DNA of 10,901 nt, from contig JAAYHO010000200.1 of the NCBI GenBank assembly GCA_012735335.1, forward strand, positions 1-10,901. The letters run 5' to 3'. Of this stretch, positions 1 through 8,533 are shown one piece after another (the first letter of the stretch is position 1; each line of letters starts with the position of its first letter). The position numbers were made by a program, and so were the translations under genes. Source of the DNA: Gammaproteobacteria bacterium (GTDB lineage: Bacteria > Pseudomonadota > Gammaproteobacteria > Pseudomonadales > Pseudomonadaceae). The notes beneath the pieces are model-generated. The model did not search any database, was not told the DNA's origin, and worked only from the letters and a program-made list of their open reading frames with translations.

Positions 1-1106
1 AACCAACACCGCCCCCAGCTCCAGCGCCCACACCGCCGGCCCAGACCAGCCTGCTGCCGGATGACCTGGACGAGGTCTTCGACGAGGATCTGCCGCAGGA
101 GCTGGACGAGCCGGATCTGGCCGCACTGGGGCTGGATGAGTCCATCATCAGCGAAGTGAACCCCAGCGGCCTGAATGAGCTGCCAGCCACTGACCAGCCG
201 GATGGACTGGCGGATCTGCATGAGGACTTTCTTGCCACTCCCCCTGCCCAGGACTTCGGCCCGGACTTCGACCACCAGCGCAGCGAACGCTACCGGCCGT
301 TGACGGCGGATGACGGCTATACCGACCAGGGCATCTTCCAGCGCGACAACCCCGGCACTGGCGCACCGCTGCCAACCGAGGCCGACAGCCCTGGCGAAGC
401 TGAGGCAGAGCCGACCAGCGCAGCCCTGCCGGAGCCAGGCGAAGCGGCCAGCGCCCCTGAGCCAGAGCACCAGCCTGCCGCGCCAGCAGAACCGGAACCC
501 GGCGAGCCGCAAACCCAGGAGGAGCTGCCCATCGGGCCCGATGCCGAGGATCGCCTGGAGCCCTCGGTCACCCCGTTGCAACTGGAGATCCTCGAAGAGG
601 AACTGCTCGGTCTGGAGAACCAGCGCCGTCGCCCGCCATCCTGGCTGTGGAGCAGCCTGGCACTGTTGGCGCTGCTGGCCCTGCCCGCCCAGTACCTGTA
701 CTACAACTTTGATGCCCTGGCCCACGACCAGCGCAGCCGCCCGCTGCTGGAAAACCTGTGTCTGCTGGCCCGCTGCGAGCTGCCCGCCCGGGTGGATATC
801 AGCCGCATCCGCAGTGCCAACCTGCTGGTACGAGCGCACCCGGAGTTTCCCAACGCGCTGGCCATCGATGTGATCCTGTACAACCGCGCCGATTTCGAGC
901 AGCCGTTCCCGGTGCTGGAAATGCAGTTCACCGACGCCAGCGGTCGGCGTCTGGCCAGTCGACGTTTCAGACCGGAGGAATATCTTTCCGGGGAACTGGC
1001 CGGTGTCCATCTGATGCCGCCGCAGACCCCCATTCACGTGGGTCTGAGCATGCTTGACCCGGGCCCACAGGCGCGCAATTACCAGCTGGAATTCCTCAGC
1101 CCCTGA
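1..1106 (+). CDS. DUF3426 family membrane protein, 5' end outside window
   Basis: The reading frame is open from base 3, so the GTG at 156 is only an internal codon and the true start lies left of the window. About 367 residues are visible: a Pro/Ala-rich then acidic stretch, a long Glu/Pro/Ala-rich linker (about nt 350-540), one hydrophobic segment (about nt 643-711, starting WLWSSLALL) and a C-terminal domain of about 125 residues matching the DUF3426 pattern (LLENLC, ISRIRS, LPARVDIS, QPFPVLEM). Family members usually begin with a zinc-ribbon (MJ0042-type) followed by a disordered linker, one membrane helix and an outer domain. The zinc-ribbon would be in the missing part. The function is unknown. 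In Pseudomonas this gene sits between prmA and dusB, which fits the neighbour seen here. Family call is firm; role is not. Confidence 0.85.
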   Translation, partial: PTPPPAPAPTPPAQTSLLPDDLDEVFDEDLPQELDEPDLAALGLDESIISEVNPSGLNELPATDQPDGLADLHEDFLATPPAQDFGPDFDHQRSERYRPLTADDGYTDQGIFQRDNPGTGAPLPTEADSPGEAEAEPTSAALPEPGEAASAPEPEHQPAAPAEPEPGEPQTQEELPIGPDAEDRLEPSVTPLQLEILEEELLGLENQRRRPPSWLWSSLALLALLALPAQYLYYNFDALAHDQRSRPLLENLCLLARCELPARVDISRIRSANLLVRAHPEFPNALAIDVILYNRADFEQPFPVLEMQFTDASGRRLASRRFRPEEYLSGELAGVHLMPPQTPIHVGLSMLDPGPQARNYQLEFLSP

Positions 1107-1136
1107 GCAGCTGATCAAATATCAGCCAGGCAGTCT

Positions 1137-1164
1137 TTGAATGGTCACCCGGAGCAGGTATGAT
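1137..1164 (+). promoter_or_regulatory. Candidate sigma70 promoter of dusB-fis
   Basis: TTGAAT (1137-1142) and TATGAT (1159-1164) are separated by 16 bases. Each differs from the consensus at one or two positions. A transcript would start near 1171 and leave a leader of roughly 85 bases before the dusB GTG. The position between the DUF3426 stop and dusB is right for the known dusB-fis transcription unit. Inferred from sequence only. Confidence 0.6.
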
Positions 1165-1256
1165 AGCTGCCCTCTTCGTTTTTCTGACCCTGCCCGAACA
1201 TGCCTGCCGTTCCGGGGCATATACCATTGACCGCCGAGTACAGGGATAGGCCAGCA

Positions 1257-2243
1257 GTGATCAACATCGGACCCTACCAGCTCACCAGTCGCGCGATACT
1301 GGCCCCCATGGCCGGGGTGACTGATCGACCGTTCCGGCGCATGTGCCGGGAGCTGGGTGCCGGGCTGGTGGTCTCGGAAATGGTCACCAGTGACAGCCGC
1401 CTGTGGAACAGCCGCAAATCCCGTCAGCGCCTGGATCACACCGGCGAACCCGATCCGCGCTCGGTACAGATTGCCGGTGGCGACCCGCAAATGATGGCCG
1501 ACGCCGCCCGCCGCAACCGCGACAATGGCGCGCAGATCATCGACATCAACATGGGCTGCCCGGCCAAGAAGGTCTGCAACAAGGCCGCCGGATCGGCGCT
1601 GCTGCGCGATGAACGGCTGGTCGCCGATATCCTTGAGGCAGTGGTCGGGGCGGTGGATATCCCGGTCACTCTGAAGATCCGCACCGGCTGGGATGATGAC
1701 CAGCGCAATGGCGTGAGCATTGCCCGCATCGCCGAGCAGAGCGGCATCCAGGCCCTTGCGGTACATGGTCGCACCCGCTGCCAGCTGTATACCGGCGAGG
1801 CCGAATATGACACCATCGCAGCCATCCGCCAGGCCATCCGCATCCCCCTGTTCGCCAACGGCGACATAGACTCCCCGCAGAAGGCCAGGCAGGTGCTGGA
1901 TTACACCGGTGCCGATGCGGTGATGGTAGGCCGCACAGCCCAGAGTCGGCCGTGGATCTTCCGCGAAATCGAGCATTATCTGCGCCACGGCGAGCTGCTG
2001 CCCGAGCCCGGGCTGAGCTGGCAGCAGGCGCTGCTGCTGGATCATCTGGCTGCCCTGCTGGAGTTCTACGGCCCCGAACAGGGCGTGCGTATTGCCCGCA
2101 AGCATGTGGGCTGGCAACTGCAGACCCTGCCCGGCGCCGAGGAGTTCCGCCGCAGCTTCAACCGCATCGACTGCGGCAACGAGCAGCGGCAGGCCATCCA
2201 GCTTTTCTTTGACCGCCTGATGCAAGGAGGCCTCGCGGCATGA
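1257..2243 (+). CDS. dusB: tRNA-dihydrouridine synthase B
   Basis: FMN enzyme that reduces specific uridines in the tRNA D-loop to dihydrouridine with NADPH. The Dus pattern is complete: [12 protein letters not shown] near the N-terminus, the catalytic-Cys loop [29 protein letters not shown] and [17 protein letters not shown] choose GTG 1257 (328 residues) over ATG 1200. It has an AGGGATAGG Shine-Dalgarno six bases upstream, gives the family's usual start (xNIGPYxL) and puts the catalytic cysteine at residue 101, close to position 100 as I recall it for E. coli DusB. ATG 1200 has no ribosome site and adds 19 unlike residues. The stop overlaps the fis start (ATGA), so the two are very likely translated together, as in enterobacteria. 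Confidence 0.95.
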   Translation: MINIGPYQLTSRAILAPMAGVTDRPFRRMCRELGAGLVVSEMVTSDSRLWNSRKSRQRLDHTGEPDPRSVQIAGGDPQMMADAARRNRDNGAQIIDINMGCPAKKVCNKAAGSALLRDERLVADILEAVVGAVDIPVTLKIRTGWDDDQRNGVSIARIAEQSGIQALAVHGRTRCQLYTGEAEYDTIAAIRQAIRIPLFANGDIDSPQKARQVLDYTGADAVMVGRTAQSRPWIFREIEHYLRHGELLPEPGLSWQQALLLDHLAALLEFYGPEQGVRIARKHVGWQLQTLPGAEEFRRSFNRIDCGNEQRQAIQLFFDRLMQGGLAA

Positions 2244-2563
2244 ATGACATGACTACATCCCTGAGAGACGGAAACGTTCCCGTGACCGAGACCACCGACC
2301 CCGATCTGTCCGTCGCAGTTGATGCGCTGACCGGGCCACAGACACTGCGCGACAGTGTCGAGCTGGCTCTGAGAAACTACTTCGAGCACCTTGATGGTCA
2401 GGATGTTACCGATGTGTACAACATGGTGCTGGCAGAAATCGAAGCACCCCTGCTGGAAAGCGTCATGGACTACGTCCGTGGCAACCAGACCCGCGCCTCG
2501 GAAGTGCTGGGCCTGAACCGCGGTACCCTGCGCAAGAAGCTCAAGCAGTACGGACTGCTCTGA
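2240..2563 (+). CDS. fis: Nucleoid protein / DNA-bending regulator Fis
   Basis: Fis is a homodimeric DNA-bending protein that shapes the nucleoid and regulates rRNA, recombination and growth-phase genes. The 107-residue product is slightly longer than the 98 residues of E. coli Fis because of an N-terminal extension. The C-terminal 26 residues hold the helix-turn-helix ([20 protein letters not shown], ending KQYGLL), the family's most conserved part. The central [19 protein letters not shown] segment matches the dimerisation helices. AAGGAGG (2224-2230) lies nine bases before ATG 2240 inside the end of dusB. A second ATG at 2249 is possible but less well placed. The 4-base overlap with dusB suggests translational coupling. 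No terminator is seen before purH. Confidence 0.95.
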   Translation: MNDMTTSLRDGNVPVTETTDPDLSVAVDALTGPQTLRDSVELALRNYFEHLDGQDVTDVYNMVLAEIEAPLLESVMDYVRGNQTRASEVLGLNRGTLRKKLKQYGLL

Positions 2564-2593
2564 CCCCTGTTTATCAACCCTGATGGAATTGCA

Positions 2594-4201
2594 ATGACCG
2601 ACCAAACCACCCGCCTGCCGGTACGTCGCGCGCTGATCAGCGTGTCGGACAAGACCGGCGTTGTCGACTTCGCCCGTGAACTCAGTGCCCTGGGTGTGGA
2701 GATCCTCTCCACCGGCGGCACCTGGAAACTGCTGCGCGACAACAACATCAATGTCGTGGAAGTAGCCGACTACACCGGCTTCCCGGAAATGATGGACGGC
2801 CGGGTGAAGACCCTGCATCCGAAGATCCACGGCGGCATCCTCGGCCGACGCGATCTGGACGGTGCGGTCATGGCCGAACACGGCATCCAGCCGATCGACA
2901 TGGTGGTGGTCAACCTTTACCCCTTCGCCGCGACCGTGGCCAAGCCCGGCTGCACCCTGCCCGATGCCATCGAGAACATCGACATCGGTGGCCCGACCAT
3001 GGTGCGTTCGGCAGCCAAGAACCACAAGGATGTCGCCATTGTGGTCAATGCCAGCGATTACGCCGAGGTACTGGGCAACCTGCGTGACGGCGGCCTGAGC
3101 TATGCTCAGCGCTTCGACCTGGCACTCAAGGCCTTCGAGCACACCGCTGCCTACGACGGCATGATCGCCAACTACCTGGGTACCATCGACCAGAGCCGCG
3201 ACAGCCTGAGCACCGAAGACCGTGCCGCCTTCCCGCGCACCTTCAACACCCAGTTCATCAAGGCCCAGGACATGCGCTACGGCGAGAACCCGCACCAGAG
3301 TGCGGCCTTCTACCGTGAAGCCCAGCCCGCCGAAGCCAGCATCGCCACCGCCATCCAGCTGCAGGGCAAGGAACTGTCCTACAACAACGTCGCCGACACC
3401 GATGCGGCGCTGGAGTGCGTGAAGAGCTTCACCAAGCCCGCCTGTGTCATCGTCAAGCACGCCAACCCCTGCGGCGTGGCCGTGGTACCGGAAAGCGAAG
3501 GCGGCATCCGCAAGGCCTATGATCTGGCCTTTGCCACCGACAGCGAGTCGGCCTTTGGCGGCATCATCGCCTTCAACCGCGAGCTGGACGCAGCTACCGC
3601 CTCGGCCATCGTCGAGCGCCAGTTCGTCGAAGTGATCATCGCCCCCAGTGTCAGCGCCGAAGCCCGTGAGATCGTTGCGGCCAAGGCCAACGTGCGCCTG
3701 CTCGAATGCGGCCAGTGGAACGCCGAGCGGGTTCAGGACCTGGACTACAAGCGGGTCAACGGCGGTCTGCTGGTACAGAGCCGTGACACCGGCATGATCA
3801 CCGAGGCCGACCTCAAGGTAGTGACCAAACGGGCACCGACCGCGCAGGAAATCCACGACCTGATCTTCGCCTGGAAAGTGGCCAAGTTCGTCAAGTCCAA
3901 CGCCATCGTCTACGCCCAGAACCGCCAGACCATCGGCGTTGGTGCCGGACAGATGAGCCGGGTCAACTCCGCCCGCATCGCCGCGATCAAGGCTGAACAC
4001 GCCGGTCTGCAGGTACAGGGCGCAGTCATGGCCTCGGATGCCTTCTTCCCGTTCCGTGACGGCATCGACAACGCGGCGGCGGCAGGCATCCGCGCGGTGA
4101 TCCAGCCGGGCGGCTCGATCCGTGATGATGAAGTCATCGCTGCGGCAGACGAAGCAGATATCGCGATGGTGTTTACCGGGATGCGGCATTTCCGCCACTG
4201 A
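2594..4201 (+). CDS. purH: Bifunctional AICAR formyltransferase / IMP cyclohydrolase
   Basis: Catalyses the last two steps of purine synthesis: AICAR to FAICAR with 10-formyl-tetrahydrofolate, then ring closure to IMP. At 535 residues it has full family length. The N-terminal MGS-like cyclohydrolase domain (about 1-150) shows [16 protein letters not shown] and the [12 protein letters not shown] loop with Lys72. The C-terminal transformylase domain shows MRYGENPHQ and the catalytic pair Lys288-His289 in [10 protein letters not shown], then [10 protein letters not shown] and [11 protein letters not shown], and ends FTGMRHFRH as usual. The ribosome site is weak (GGA at 2585-2587). It starts 30 bases after fis with no terminator between, so read-through from the dusB-fis promoter is likely. 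Confidence 0.98.
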   Translation: MTDQTTRLPVRRALISVSDKTGVVDFARELSALGVEILSTGGTWKLLRDNNINVVEVADYTGFPEMMDGRVKTLHPKIHGGILGRRDLDGAVMAEHGIQPIDMVVVNLYPFAATVAKPGCTLPDAIENIDIGGPTMVRSAAKNHKDVAIVVNASDYAEVLGNLRDGGLSYAQRFDLALKAFEHTAAYDGMIANYLGTIDQSRDSLSTEDRAAFPRTFNTQFIKAQDMRYGENPHQSAAFYREAQPAEASIATAIQLQGKELSYNNVADTDAALECVKSFTKPACVIVKHANPCGVAVVPESEGGIRKAYDLAFATDSESAFGGIIAFNRELDAATASAIVERQFVEVIIAPSVSAEAREIVAAKANVRLLECGQWNAERVQDLDYKRVNGGLLVQSRDTGMITEADLKVVTKRAPTAQEIHDLIFAWKVAKFVKSNAIVYAQNRQTIGVGAGQMSRVNSARIAAIKAEHAGLQVQGAVMASDAFFPFRDGIDNAAAAGIRAVIQPGGSIRDDEVIAAADEADIAMVFTGMRHFRH

Positions 4202-4240
4202 GTACAGTGGGTACGGTCGCGCTGAGGCCAACTACAAACT

Positions 4241-4331
4241 CGTCATTGCGAGGAGCGCAGCGACGCGGCAATCGATCGGGTAGACTGCACGGCCCATGGA
4301 TTGCTTCACCCTTGCAGGGTTCGCAATGACG
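4241..4331. repeat. Palindromic intergenic repeat (REP/MITE-like), 91 bp
   Basis: The element has perfect 11-bp inverted ends, CGTCATTGCGA (4241-4251) and TCGCAATGACG (4321-4331). An inner inverted pair GCAATC (4268-4273) / GATTGC (4299-4304) lies further in, and a small ACCCT-tgc-AGGGT hairpin at 4308-4320. This end sequence is, from memory, that of a widespread family of short bacterial palindromic repeats. Their chance translation gives peptides resembling RHCEPCKGEAIH and APRNDE, and both occur here on the minus strand. It fills most of the 151-base purH-purD gap and leaves only 21 bases before purD. Possible roles are transcript end protection, attenuation or simple insertion. No transposase is present, and no second copy was noticed in the window. 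Confidence 0.8.
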
Positions 4332-4352
4332 GAATAAGCAGAGGAAGACAGA

Positions 4353-5633
4353 ATGAACGTATTGATTATCGGCAGTGGTGGGCGCGAGCATGCACTGGCG
4401 TGGAAAGTGGCGCAGGACGAGCGCGTCGAGAAGGTCTTTGTTGCCCCCGGCAACGCCGGTACCGCCATAGAGGCCAAGTGCGAGAACGTCGCCATCGACG
4501 TGCTGGAGCTGGACAAGCTGGCCGACTTCGCCGCCGCCAATGCGGCGCTGACCATCGTCGGCCCGGAAGCGCCGCTGGTGGCCGGTGTGGTCGATCTGTT
4601 CCGCGAGCGTGGCCTCCAGTGCTACGGCCCCACCGCCGGTGCGGCCCAGCTGGAAGGCTCCAAGGCCTTTACCAAGGACTTTCTGGCCCGTCACCAGATT
4701 CCCACCGCCGGTTACGCCAATTTCACCGAGCTGGAGCCGGCGCTGGCCTACCTGCGCGAAAAGGGTGCGCCCATCGTGGTCAAGGCCGACGGTCTGGCCG
4801 CTGGCAAGGGCGTGATTGTCGCCATGACCCTGGCCGAGGCAGAAGACGCCGTACGTGACATGCTGTCCGGCAACGCCTTCGGTGACGCTGGCTCGCGGGT
4901 AGTGATCGAGGATTTCCTCGACGGCGAGGAAGCCAGCTTCATTGTCATGGTCGATGGCGAGAACGTGCTGGCCATGGCCACCAGTCAGGACCACAAGCGC
5001 GTCGGCGATGCCGATACCGGTCCCAACACCGGCGGCATGGGCGCCTACTCCCCGGCTCCGGTGGTCACCGATGAGATCCACCAGCGGGTGATGGACGAGG
5101 TGATCTGGCCGACCGTGCGTGGCATGGCCGCCGAGGGCAACGTCTATACCGGCTTCCTCTACGCCGGTCTGATGATCGACAAGAGCGGCGCACCGAAGGT
5201 GATCGAGTTCAACTGCCGTTTCGGTGACCCGGAAACCCAACCGATCCTGCTGCGCCTGCAGAGCAGTCTGGTCGAGCTGATCGAAGCCGCACTGGCTGGC
5301 CAGCTGGATCAGGCCCAGGCCCAGTGGGACCCGCGCCCGAGCCTTGGCGTGGTCCTGGCTGCCGGAGGCTACCCGGGCGACTACCGCAAGGGTGATGTCA
5401 TTCAGGGGCTGGATCAGGCGGTCAGCCCGGACGGCAAGGTCTTCCACGCCGGCACCACCCTGCGCGATGGCCAGGTGGTGACCCAGGGTGGCCGGGTGTT
5501 GTGTGCCACTGCGCTGGGTGACAGCGTGCAGGCTGCCCAGCAGGGAGCCTATGCCCTGGCCGGGGCAATCAACTGGGATGGCTGCTTCTACCGCTCGGAT
5601 ATCGGTTACCGCGCCATTCAGCGGGAGTCCTGA
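4353..5633 (+). CDS. purD: Phosphoribosylamine-glycine ligase (GAR synthetase)
   Basis: Joins glycine to phosphoribosylamine with ATP, the second step of purine synthesis. The 426-residue length is typical. The N-domain begins MNVLIIGSGGREHALAWK and continues with VAPGNAG. The ATP-grasp core shows GSKAFTKDFL, VVKADGLAAGKGV and PNTGGMGAYSPAP. The metal-binding Glu285 and Asn287 lie in EFNCRFGDPE. The C-terminal domain follows (LGVVLAAGGYPG, VFHAGT, GGRVL). A GAGGAAG ribosome site lies a few bases before ATG 4353. It follows purH as in many proteobacteria, but a palindromic repeat is interposed. Any promoter of its own would have to sit within or just upstream of that repeat; I saw none that is convincing. 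Confidence 0.98.
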   Translation: MNVLIIGSGGREHALAWKVAQDERVEKVFVAPGNAGTAIEAKCENVAIDVLELDKLADFAAANAALTIVGPEAPLVAGVVDLFRERGLQCYGPTAGAAQLEGSKAFTKDFLARHQIPTAGYANFTELEPALAYLREKGAPIVVKADGLAAGKGVIVAMTLAEAEDAVRDMLSGNAFGDAGSRVVIEDFLDGEEASFIVMVDGENVLAMATSQDHKRVGDADTGPNTGGMGAYSPAPVVTDEIHQRVMDEVIWPTVRGMAAEGNVYTGFLYAGLMIDKSGAPKVIEFNCRFGDPETQPILLRLQSSLVELIEAALAGQLDQAQAQWDPRPSLGVVLAAGGYPGDYRKGDVIQGLDQAVSPDGKVFHAGTTLRDGQVVTQGGRVLCATALGDSVQAAQQGAYALAGAINWDGCFYRSDIGYRAIQRES

Positions 5634-5641
5634 CCGTCTCC

Positions 5642-5673
5642 GGCGCGCCGACCACTGATCGGCTCGGCGCGCT
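5642..5673 (+). terminator. Strong hairpin after purD, no U-tract
   Basis: GCGCGCCGA (5643-5651) pairs perfectly with TCGGCGCGC (5664-5672) around a 12-base loop, and a flanking G-T wobble extends the stem. It starts nine bases after the purD stop, a usual place for a terminator, but no run of T follows on either strand. It could be a Rho-assisted end, a 3' stabiliser or part of the retS leader. An alternative CCGA/TCGG pairing exists inside it. Confidence 0.4.
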
Positions 5674-5693
5674 GGCTGTCGGAGGATTGGCAT

Positions 5694-5741
5694 ATGTCAT
5701 CCGGCCAGCCTTGCACTCGGCATAACCCCTCCGCAGAATAA
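5694..5741 (+). CDS. Possible 15-residue leader peptide upstream of retS
   Basis: ATG 5694 has a GGAGG (5681-5685) eight bases upstream, a better ribosome site than that of retS itself. The frame encodes MSSGQPCTRHNPSAE and stops at TAA 5739-5741, 35 bases before the retS GTG. No family is recognised. It may be a regulatory upstream ORF, or a chance match in a GC-rich leader. It is expressed only if transcription of retS starts before about 5680, for example by read-through from purD. Weakly supported. Confidence 0.25.
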   Translation: MSSGQPCTRHNPSAE

Positions 5742-5744
5742 GCC

Positions 5745-5766
5745 CATGGATTGGCCAGGGACAGGA
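5745..5766 (+). promoter_or_regulatory. GGA-motif cluster before retS start (possible RsmA/CsrA site)
   Basis: Three GGA motifs stand in 22 bases just before the retS start: CATGGAT (5745-5751), CAGGGAC (5756-5762) and AGGA (5763-5766). The first two fit the CANGGAY core that RsmA/CsrA proteins prefer, and the third doubles as the likely retS ribosome site, 10 bases from GTG 5777. Since RetS acts upstream of RsmA, such a site would close a feedback loop. This is inference from motif and context; GGA triplets are common in GC-rich DNA. Confidence 0.3.
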
Positions 5767-5776
5767 CAAAGATAAC

Positions 5777-8524
5777 GTGAAGCGCACTCTTGCATGGTTG
5801 CTCGGCAGCCTGGTGGGCCTGTGCCTGCTGGTCAGCACTGGCTGGGCCAGCAGCACGGCAGCGCCTGGCGGCTACCTTTCCTTTGTCGATACCAGCGGTC
5901 AGCTGACCCTGAACGACATTCTCTCCAACCGCTACGCCAACCTGTTCGTCCCCAGCGCCGAGGGTGCCCTGAAGCTGCCCGGAGCCGGCTCGGCAATCTG
6001 GGTCAATGTCCCGCTGGAGCACGCCACCACCTACCTGCTGGAGCTGCACAATCCCAGCATCGCCCGGATCAACGTCTACCTGCTGCATGACGACCTGCTG
6101 CGGGTGAGCCATTCGGCGGGCATGGCCGACCCCCGCTCCAGTATCCCCCTGCCCCACGGCGGCTTTGCCTTTCCCATCAACGTCACCGAGGTGCAGGGCA
6201 AGCAACTGCTGGTACGGCTGCAGAACGACTATCCGATCAGCAGCCACCTGAGTCTGGTGCCGCTGAACGAGATCACCCGTATCCATATCCGCCACCAGGC
6301 CCTGCAGGGCATGCTGGTGGGCCTGATGCTGGCGGCGGCGCTGACTGCCCTGCTGCTCGGCGCGGTGCGCCGTGACCCGCTGCACCTGCTGCTGGGTACC
6401 AGCGCCCTGCTGTTCGGCCTCAACGGCCTCAGCAGCGTCGGCTGGGCGTTGCACAACTGGGCCTTCCTGCACGGGCAGACCGGCAGCCTGTTCGCACTGG
6501 CCGGGTTCGTCACACTGGCCGCCGCGCTGCATGGCGCGCAGCCCCTGCCCGGTACCTCCGGCGGTCGCCGCGAGCGCACCGGCATTCTGCTGGCCGGCAG
6601 CCTGCTGATCGGCATCAGCATCGCCCAGCCCGCAGCGGTGCAGCTGCTGCTGACCGCCATCCGCGTCCTGCTGCCATTGCTGATGCTGACGCTGCTCGCT
6701 GTTACCCTGCTGCGCCGGGAACCGACCGACCTGCTGTTCGGGCTGGCCAGTCTGCTGTTGCTGGCCAGCTGGCTGCTGGAATATCTGCTCGGCCTGCCGC
6801 CCCACGGCCTGACCCAGCACCTCAGCGACCTGCTGCTGTGGGGTGCCCTGCTGGGCTACTCCTGGAGCCTGTTTCGACGCCAGCAGAGCACCAGCCTGCA
6901 GCAACTGCAGCAACTGCATGCGCAGACCAGCATGGGCGACCAGCGGCGTGCCAGGGCGCGTTTTCTGGCGCGCATCAGCCATGAGATCCGCACCCCGATG
7001 AACGGTGTGCTGGGCATGTCCGAACTGCTGCTGGACACCGCCCTCTCGGCCAAGCAGCGGGACTATGTGCAGACCATTCATGGTTCGGGCAATGACCTGC
7101 TCAATCTGATCAATGACATTCTCGATCTGTCACGGCTGGAGTCCGGACAGCTGGTGCTGGAGCAGTCACGCTTCGATCTGCATTCACTGATCGATGACTG
7201 CCTGAGCAATTGCCGCAACCGGCTGAATCACCAGCCCATCGAGCTGATCAGCTTCATCCACCCGGATGTACCACGGATGATGGAGGGCGACCCTGCGCGC
7301 CTGCGGCAGATCATCATGAGCCTGCTGAACAACGCCAATATCAATACCGATGAGGGCGAGATACTGCTGGTTGCCGCGCTGGAAAAACAGGCCGACGGCC
7401 CACAGCTGCTGCGCCTGGCCATCCAGGACAGCGGCCACCCGATGAGCGAAGAGTCGCGCAGCAGTCTGCTGGAAATCGCCGCGCCCACCGGGCATCTGGT
7501 CGATATGCTGGAACGCCAGGGCCGACTGTCGCTGTATATCTCCCAGCAGTTGGTGCGCATGATGCGCGGCCAGATCGGCATCAAGGAGTCCACCGAGCAG
7601 GGCAACAGCGTATGGATGATGATGCCCGCTGACTTTGTCGACAGCCCTGCGGAGGTTGATGTACAGGGGCACTGTCTGGTGGATCGCAATATTCTGATCG
7701 TGGACGACAACGCCACCTGTCGCAAGGTCCTGCAACAGCAGGCCAGCGCCTGGCAGATGGCACCCCGCACTGCCTCCAGCGGACGCGAGGCACTGGCCAT
7801 GCTGCGCGCCCAGGCCAACCTGAACAGTCCCTTCGATATCCTGCTGGTTGACCAGTCCATGCCCGGCATGAGCGGCCTGGAGCTGGCCAGCAAGATCAAG
7901 GACGACCCGCTGATCAGCGATGAATTACTGATCATCATGCTCACCGGCATCAACCAGCTGCCCAGCCGCATAGTGGCGCGCAATGCGGGGATCCGCCGGG
8001 TGCTGAACAAGCCGGTGTCCGGCTATACCCTGCGTACCACACTGATCGATGAATGGCTGCAGCACAGCGAACGCAGCCGTCTCACTGCACCGCCGGAAGA
8101 ACCGCTAGCGGAGCGGGCCGAGTCGGACTTTCAGGTGCTGGTAGCCGAGGACAACGCCATTTCCAGCCGGGTTATCCAAGGCATGCTGTCCAAGCTCAAG
8201 GTGCGTTGCGATGCGGTGGAGGATGGCGAGAAGGCGATCCGCGCCGTGCAGCAGGGTAGCTACGATCTGGTGTTGATGGATTGCGAGATGCAGGGAGTGG
8301 ATGGCTTTACCGCCACCGAGAGCATCCGCCAGTGGGAGCAGCAGCACGCCATGCTGCCGGTACCCATCATCGCCCTGACCGCACACATACTGCCGGAACA
8401 CCGGGAGCGGGCGCGGCTGGCGGGGATGAACGGGCACATGGCCAAACCCGTCGATCTGGCCCAGCTCAAGACCTTGCTGGATTACTGGATGGAACACCGG
8501 GTGACGGCGGGCAGCAGCCACTGA
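5777..8524 (+). CDS. retS: RetS-type hybrid sensor kinase with two receiver domains
   Basis: RetS is an inner-membrane sensor that binds the kinase GacS and blocks its signal to GacA and the small RNAs RsmY/RsmZ, favouring acute over biofilm behaviour. The 915 residues show a signal peptide (1 to about 25), a periplasmic 7TMR-DISMED2 sensor (about 33-165), seven membrane helices (about 179-368), a short Leu/Gln coil, HisKA with His402 in [11 protein letters not shown], a degenerate ATP-binding domain (about 500-620), receiver 1 (Asp692, Lys745) and receiver 2 (Asp835, Lys890). From memory the P. aeruginosa counterparts are His424, Asp713 and Asp858, offset by a steady 22, 21 and 23 residues, and it also follows purD there. 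The ATP domain keeps Asn518-519 but has DSGHPM for G1 and RQGRLSL for G2. GTG 5777 is chosen because it gives an intact signal peptide. Confidence 0.93.
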   Translation: MKRTLAWLLGSLVGLCLLVSTGWASSTAAPGGYLSFVDTSGQLTLNDILSNRYANLFVPSAEGALKLPGAGSAIWVNVPLEHATTYLLELHNPSIARINVYLLHDDLLRVSHSAGMADPRSSIPLPHGGFAFPINVTEVQGKQLLVRLQNDYPISSHLSLVPLNEITRIHIRHQALQGMLVGLMLAAALTALLLGAVRRDPLHLLLGTSALLFGLNGLSSVGWALHNWAFLHGQTGSLFALAGFVTLAAALHGAQPLPGTSGGRRERTGILLAGSLLIGISIAQPAAVQLLLTAIRVLLPLLMLTLLAVTLLRREPTDLLFGLASLLLLASWLLEYLLGLPPHGLTQHLSDLLLWGALLGYSWSLFRRQQSTSLQQLQQLHAQTSMGDQRRARARFLARISHEIRTPMNGVLGMSELLLDTALSAKQRDYVQTIHGSGNDLLNLINDILDLSRLESGQLVLEQSRFDLHSLIDDCLSNCRNRLNHQPIELISFIHPDVPRMMEGDPARLRQIIMSLLNNANINTDEGEILLVAALEKQADGPQLLRLAIQDSGHPMSEESRSSLLEIAAPTGHLVDMLERQGRLSLYISQQLVRMMRGQIGIKESTEQGNSVWMMMPADFVDSPAEVDVQGHCLVDRNILIVDDNATCRKVLQQQASAWQMAPRTASSGREALAMLRAQANLNSPFDILLVDQSMPGMSGLELASKIKDDPLISDELLIIMLTGINQLPSRIVARNAGIRRVLNKPVSGYTLRTTLIDEWLQHSERSRLTAPPEEPLAERAESDFQVLVAEDNAISSRVIQGMLSKLKVRCDAVEDGEKAIRAVQQGSYDLVLMDCEMQGVDGFTATESIRQWEQQHAMLPVPIIALTAHILPEHRERARLAGMNGHMAKPVDLAQLKTLLDYWMEHRVTAGSSH

Positions 8525-8533
8525 GCGCCGGCT

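Noticed and set aside
1110..1126. 6-bp hairpin after the DUF3426 gene as a terminator
   Set aside because: The stem is short and AT-rich and no T-run follows; it lies just before the dusB promoter.
2066..4231. 721-codon open frame on the minus strand opposite dusB end, fis and purH
   Set aside because: It is antisense to three certain genes, has no ribosome site or recognisable family, and arises from GC-rich codon bias in the real frame.
4173..5693. 506-codon minus-strand frame opposite purD
   Set aside because: Antisense shadow of purD. Its C-terminal part is the chance translation of the palindromic repeat (CEPCKGEAIH, APRNDE).
5711..5740. retS promoter with TTGCAC and CAGAAT boxes
   Set aside because: The spacing is right, but only three and four of six bases match, which is too weak to list.
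6895..6920. Tandem CTGCAGCAA repeat in retS
   Set aside because: It encodes an in-frame Leu-Gln-Gln coil between the last membrane helix and HisKA, so it is ordinary coding sequence.
5618..7081. 487-codon minus-strand frame opposite retS
   Set aside because: Gln/Gly-rich low-complexity shadow of Leu/Ala-rich membrane codons in retS.
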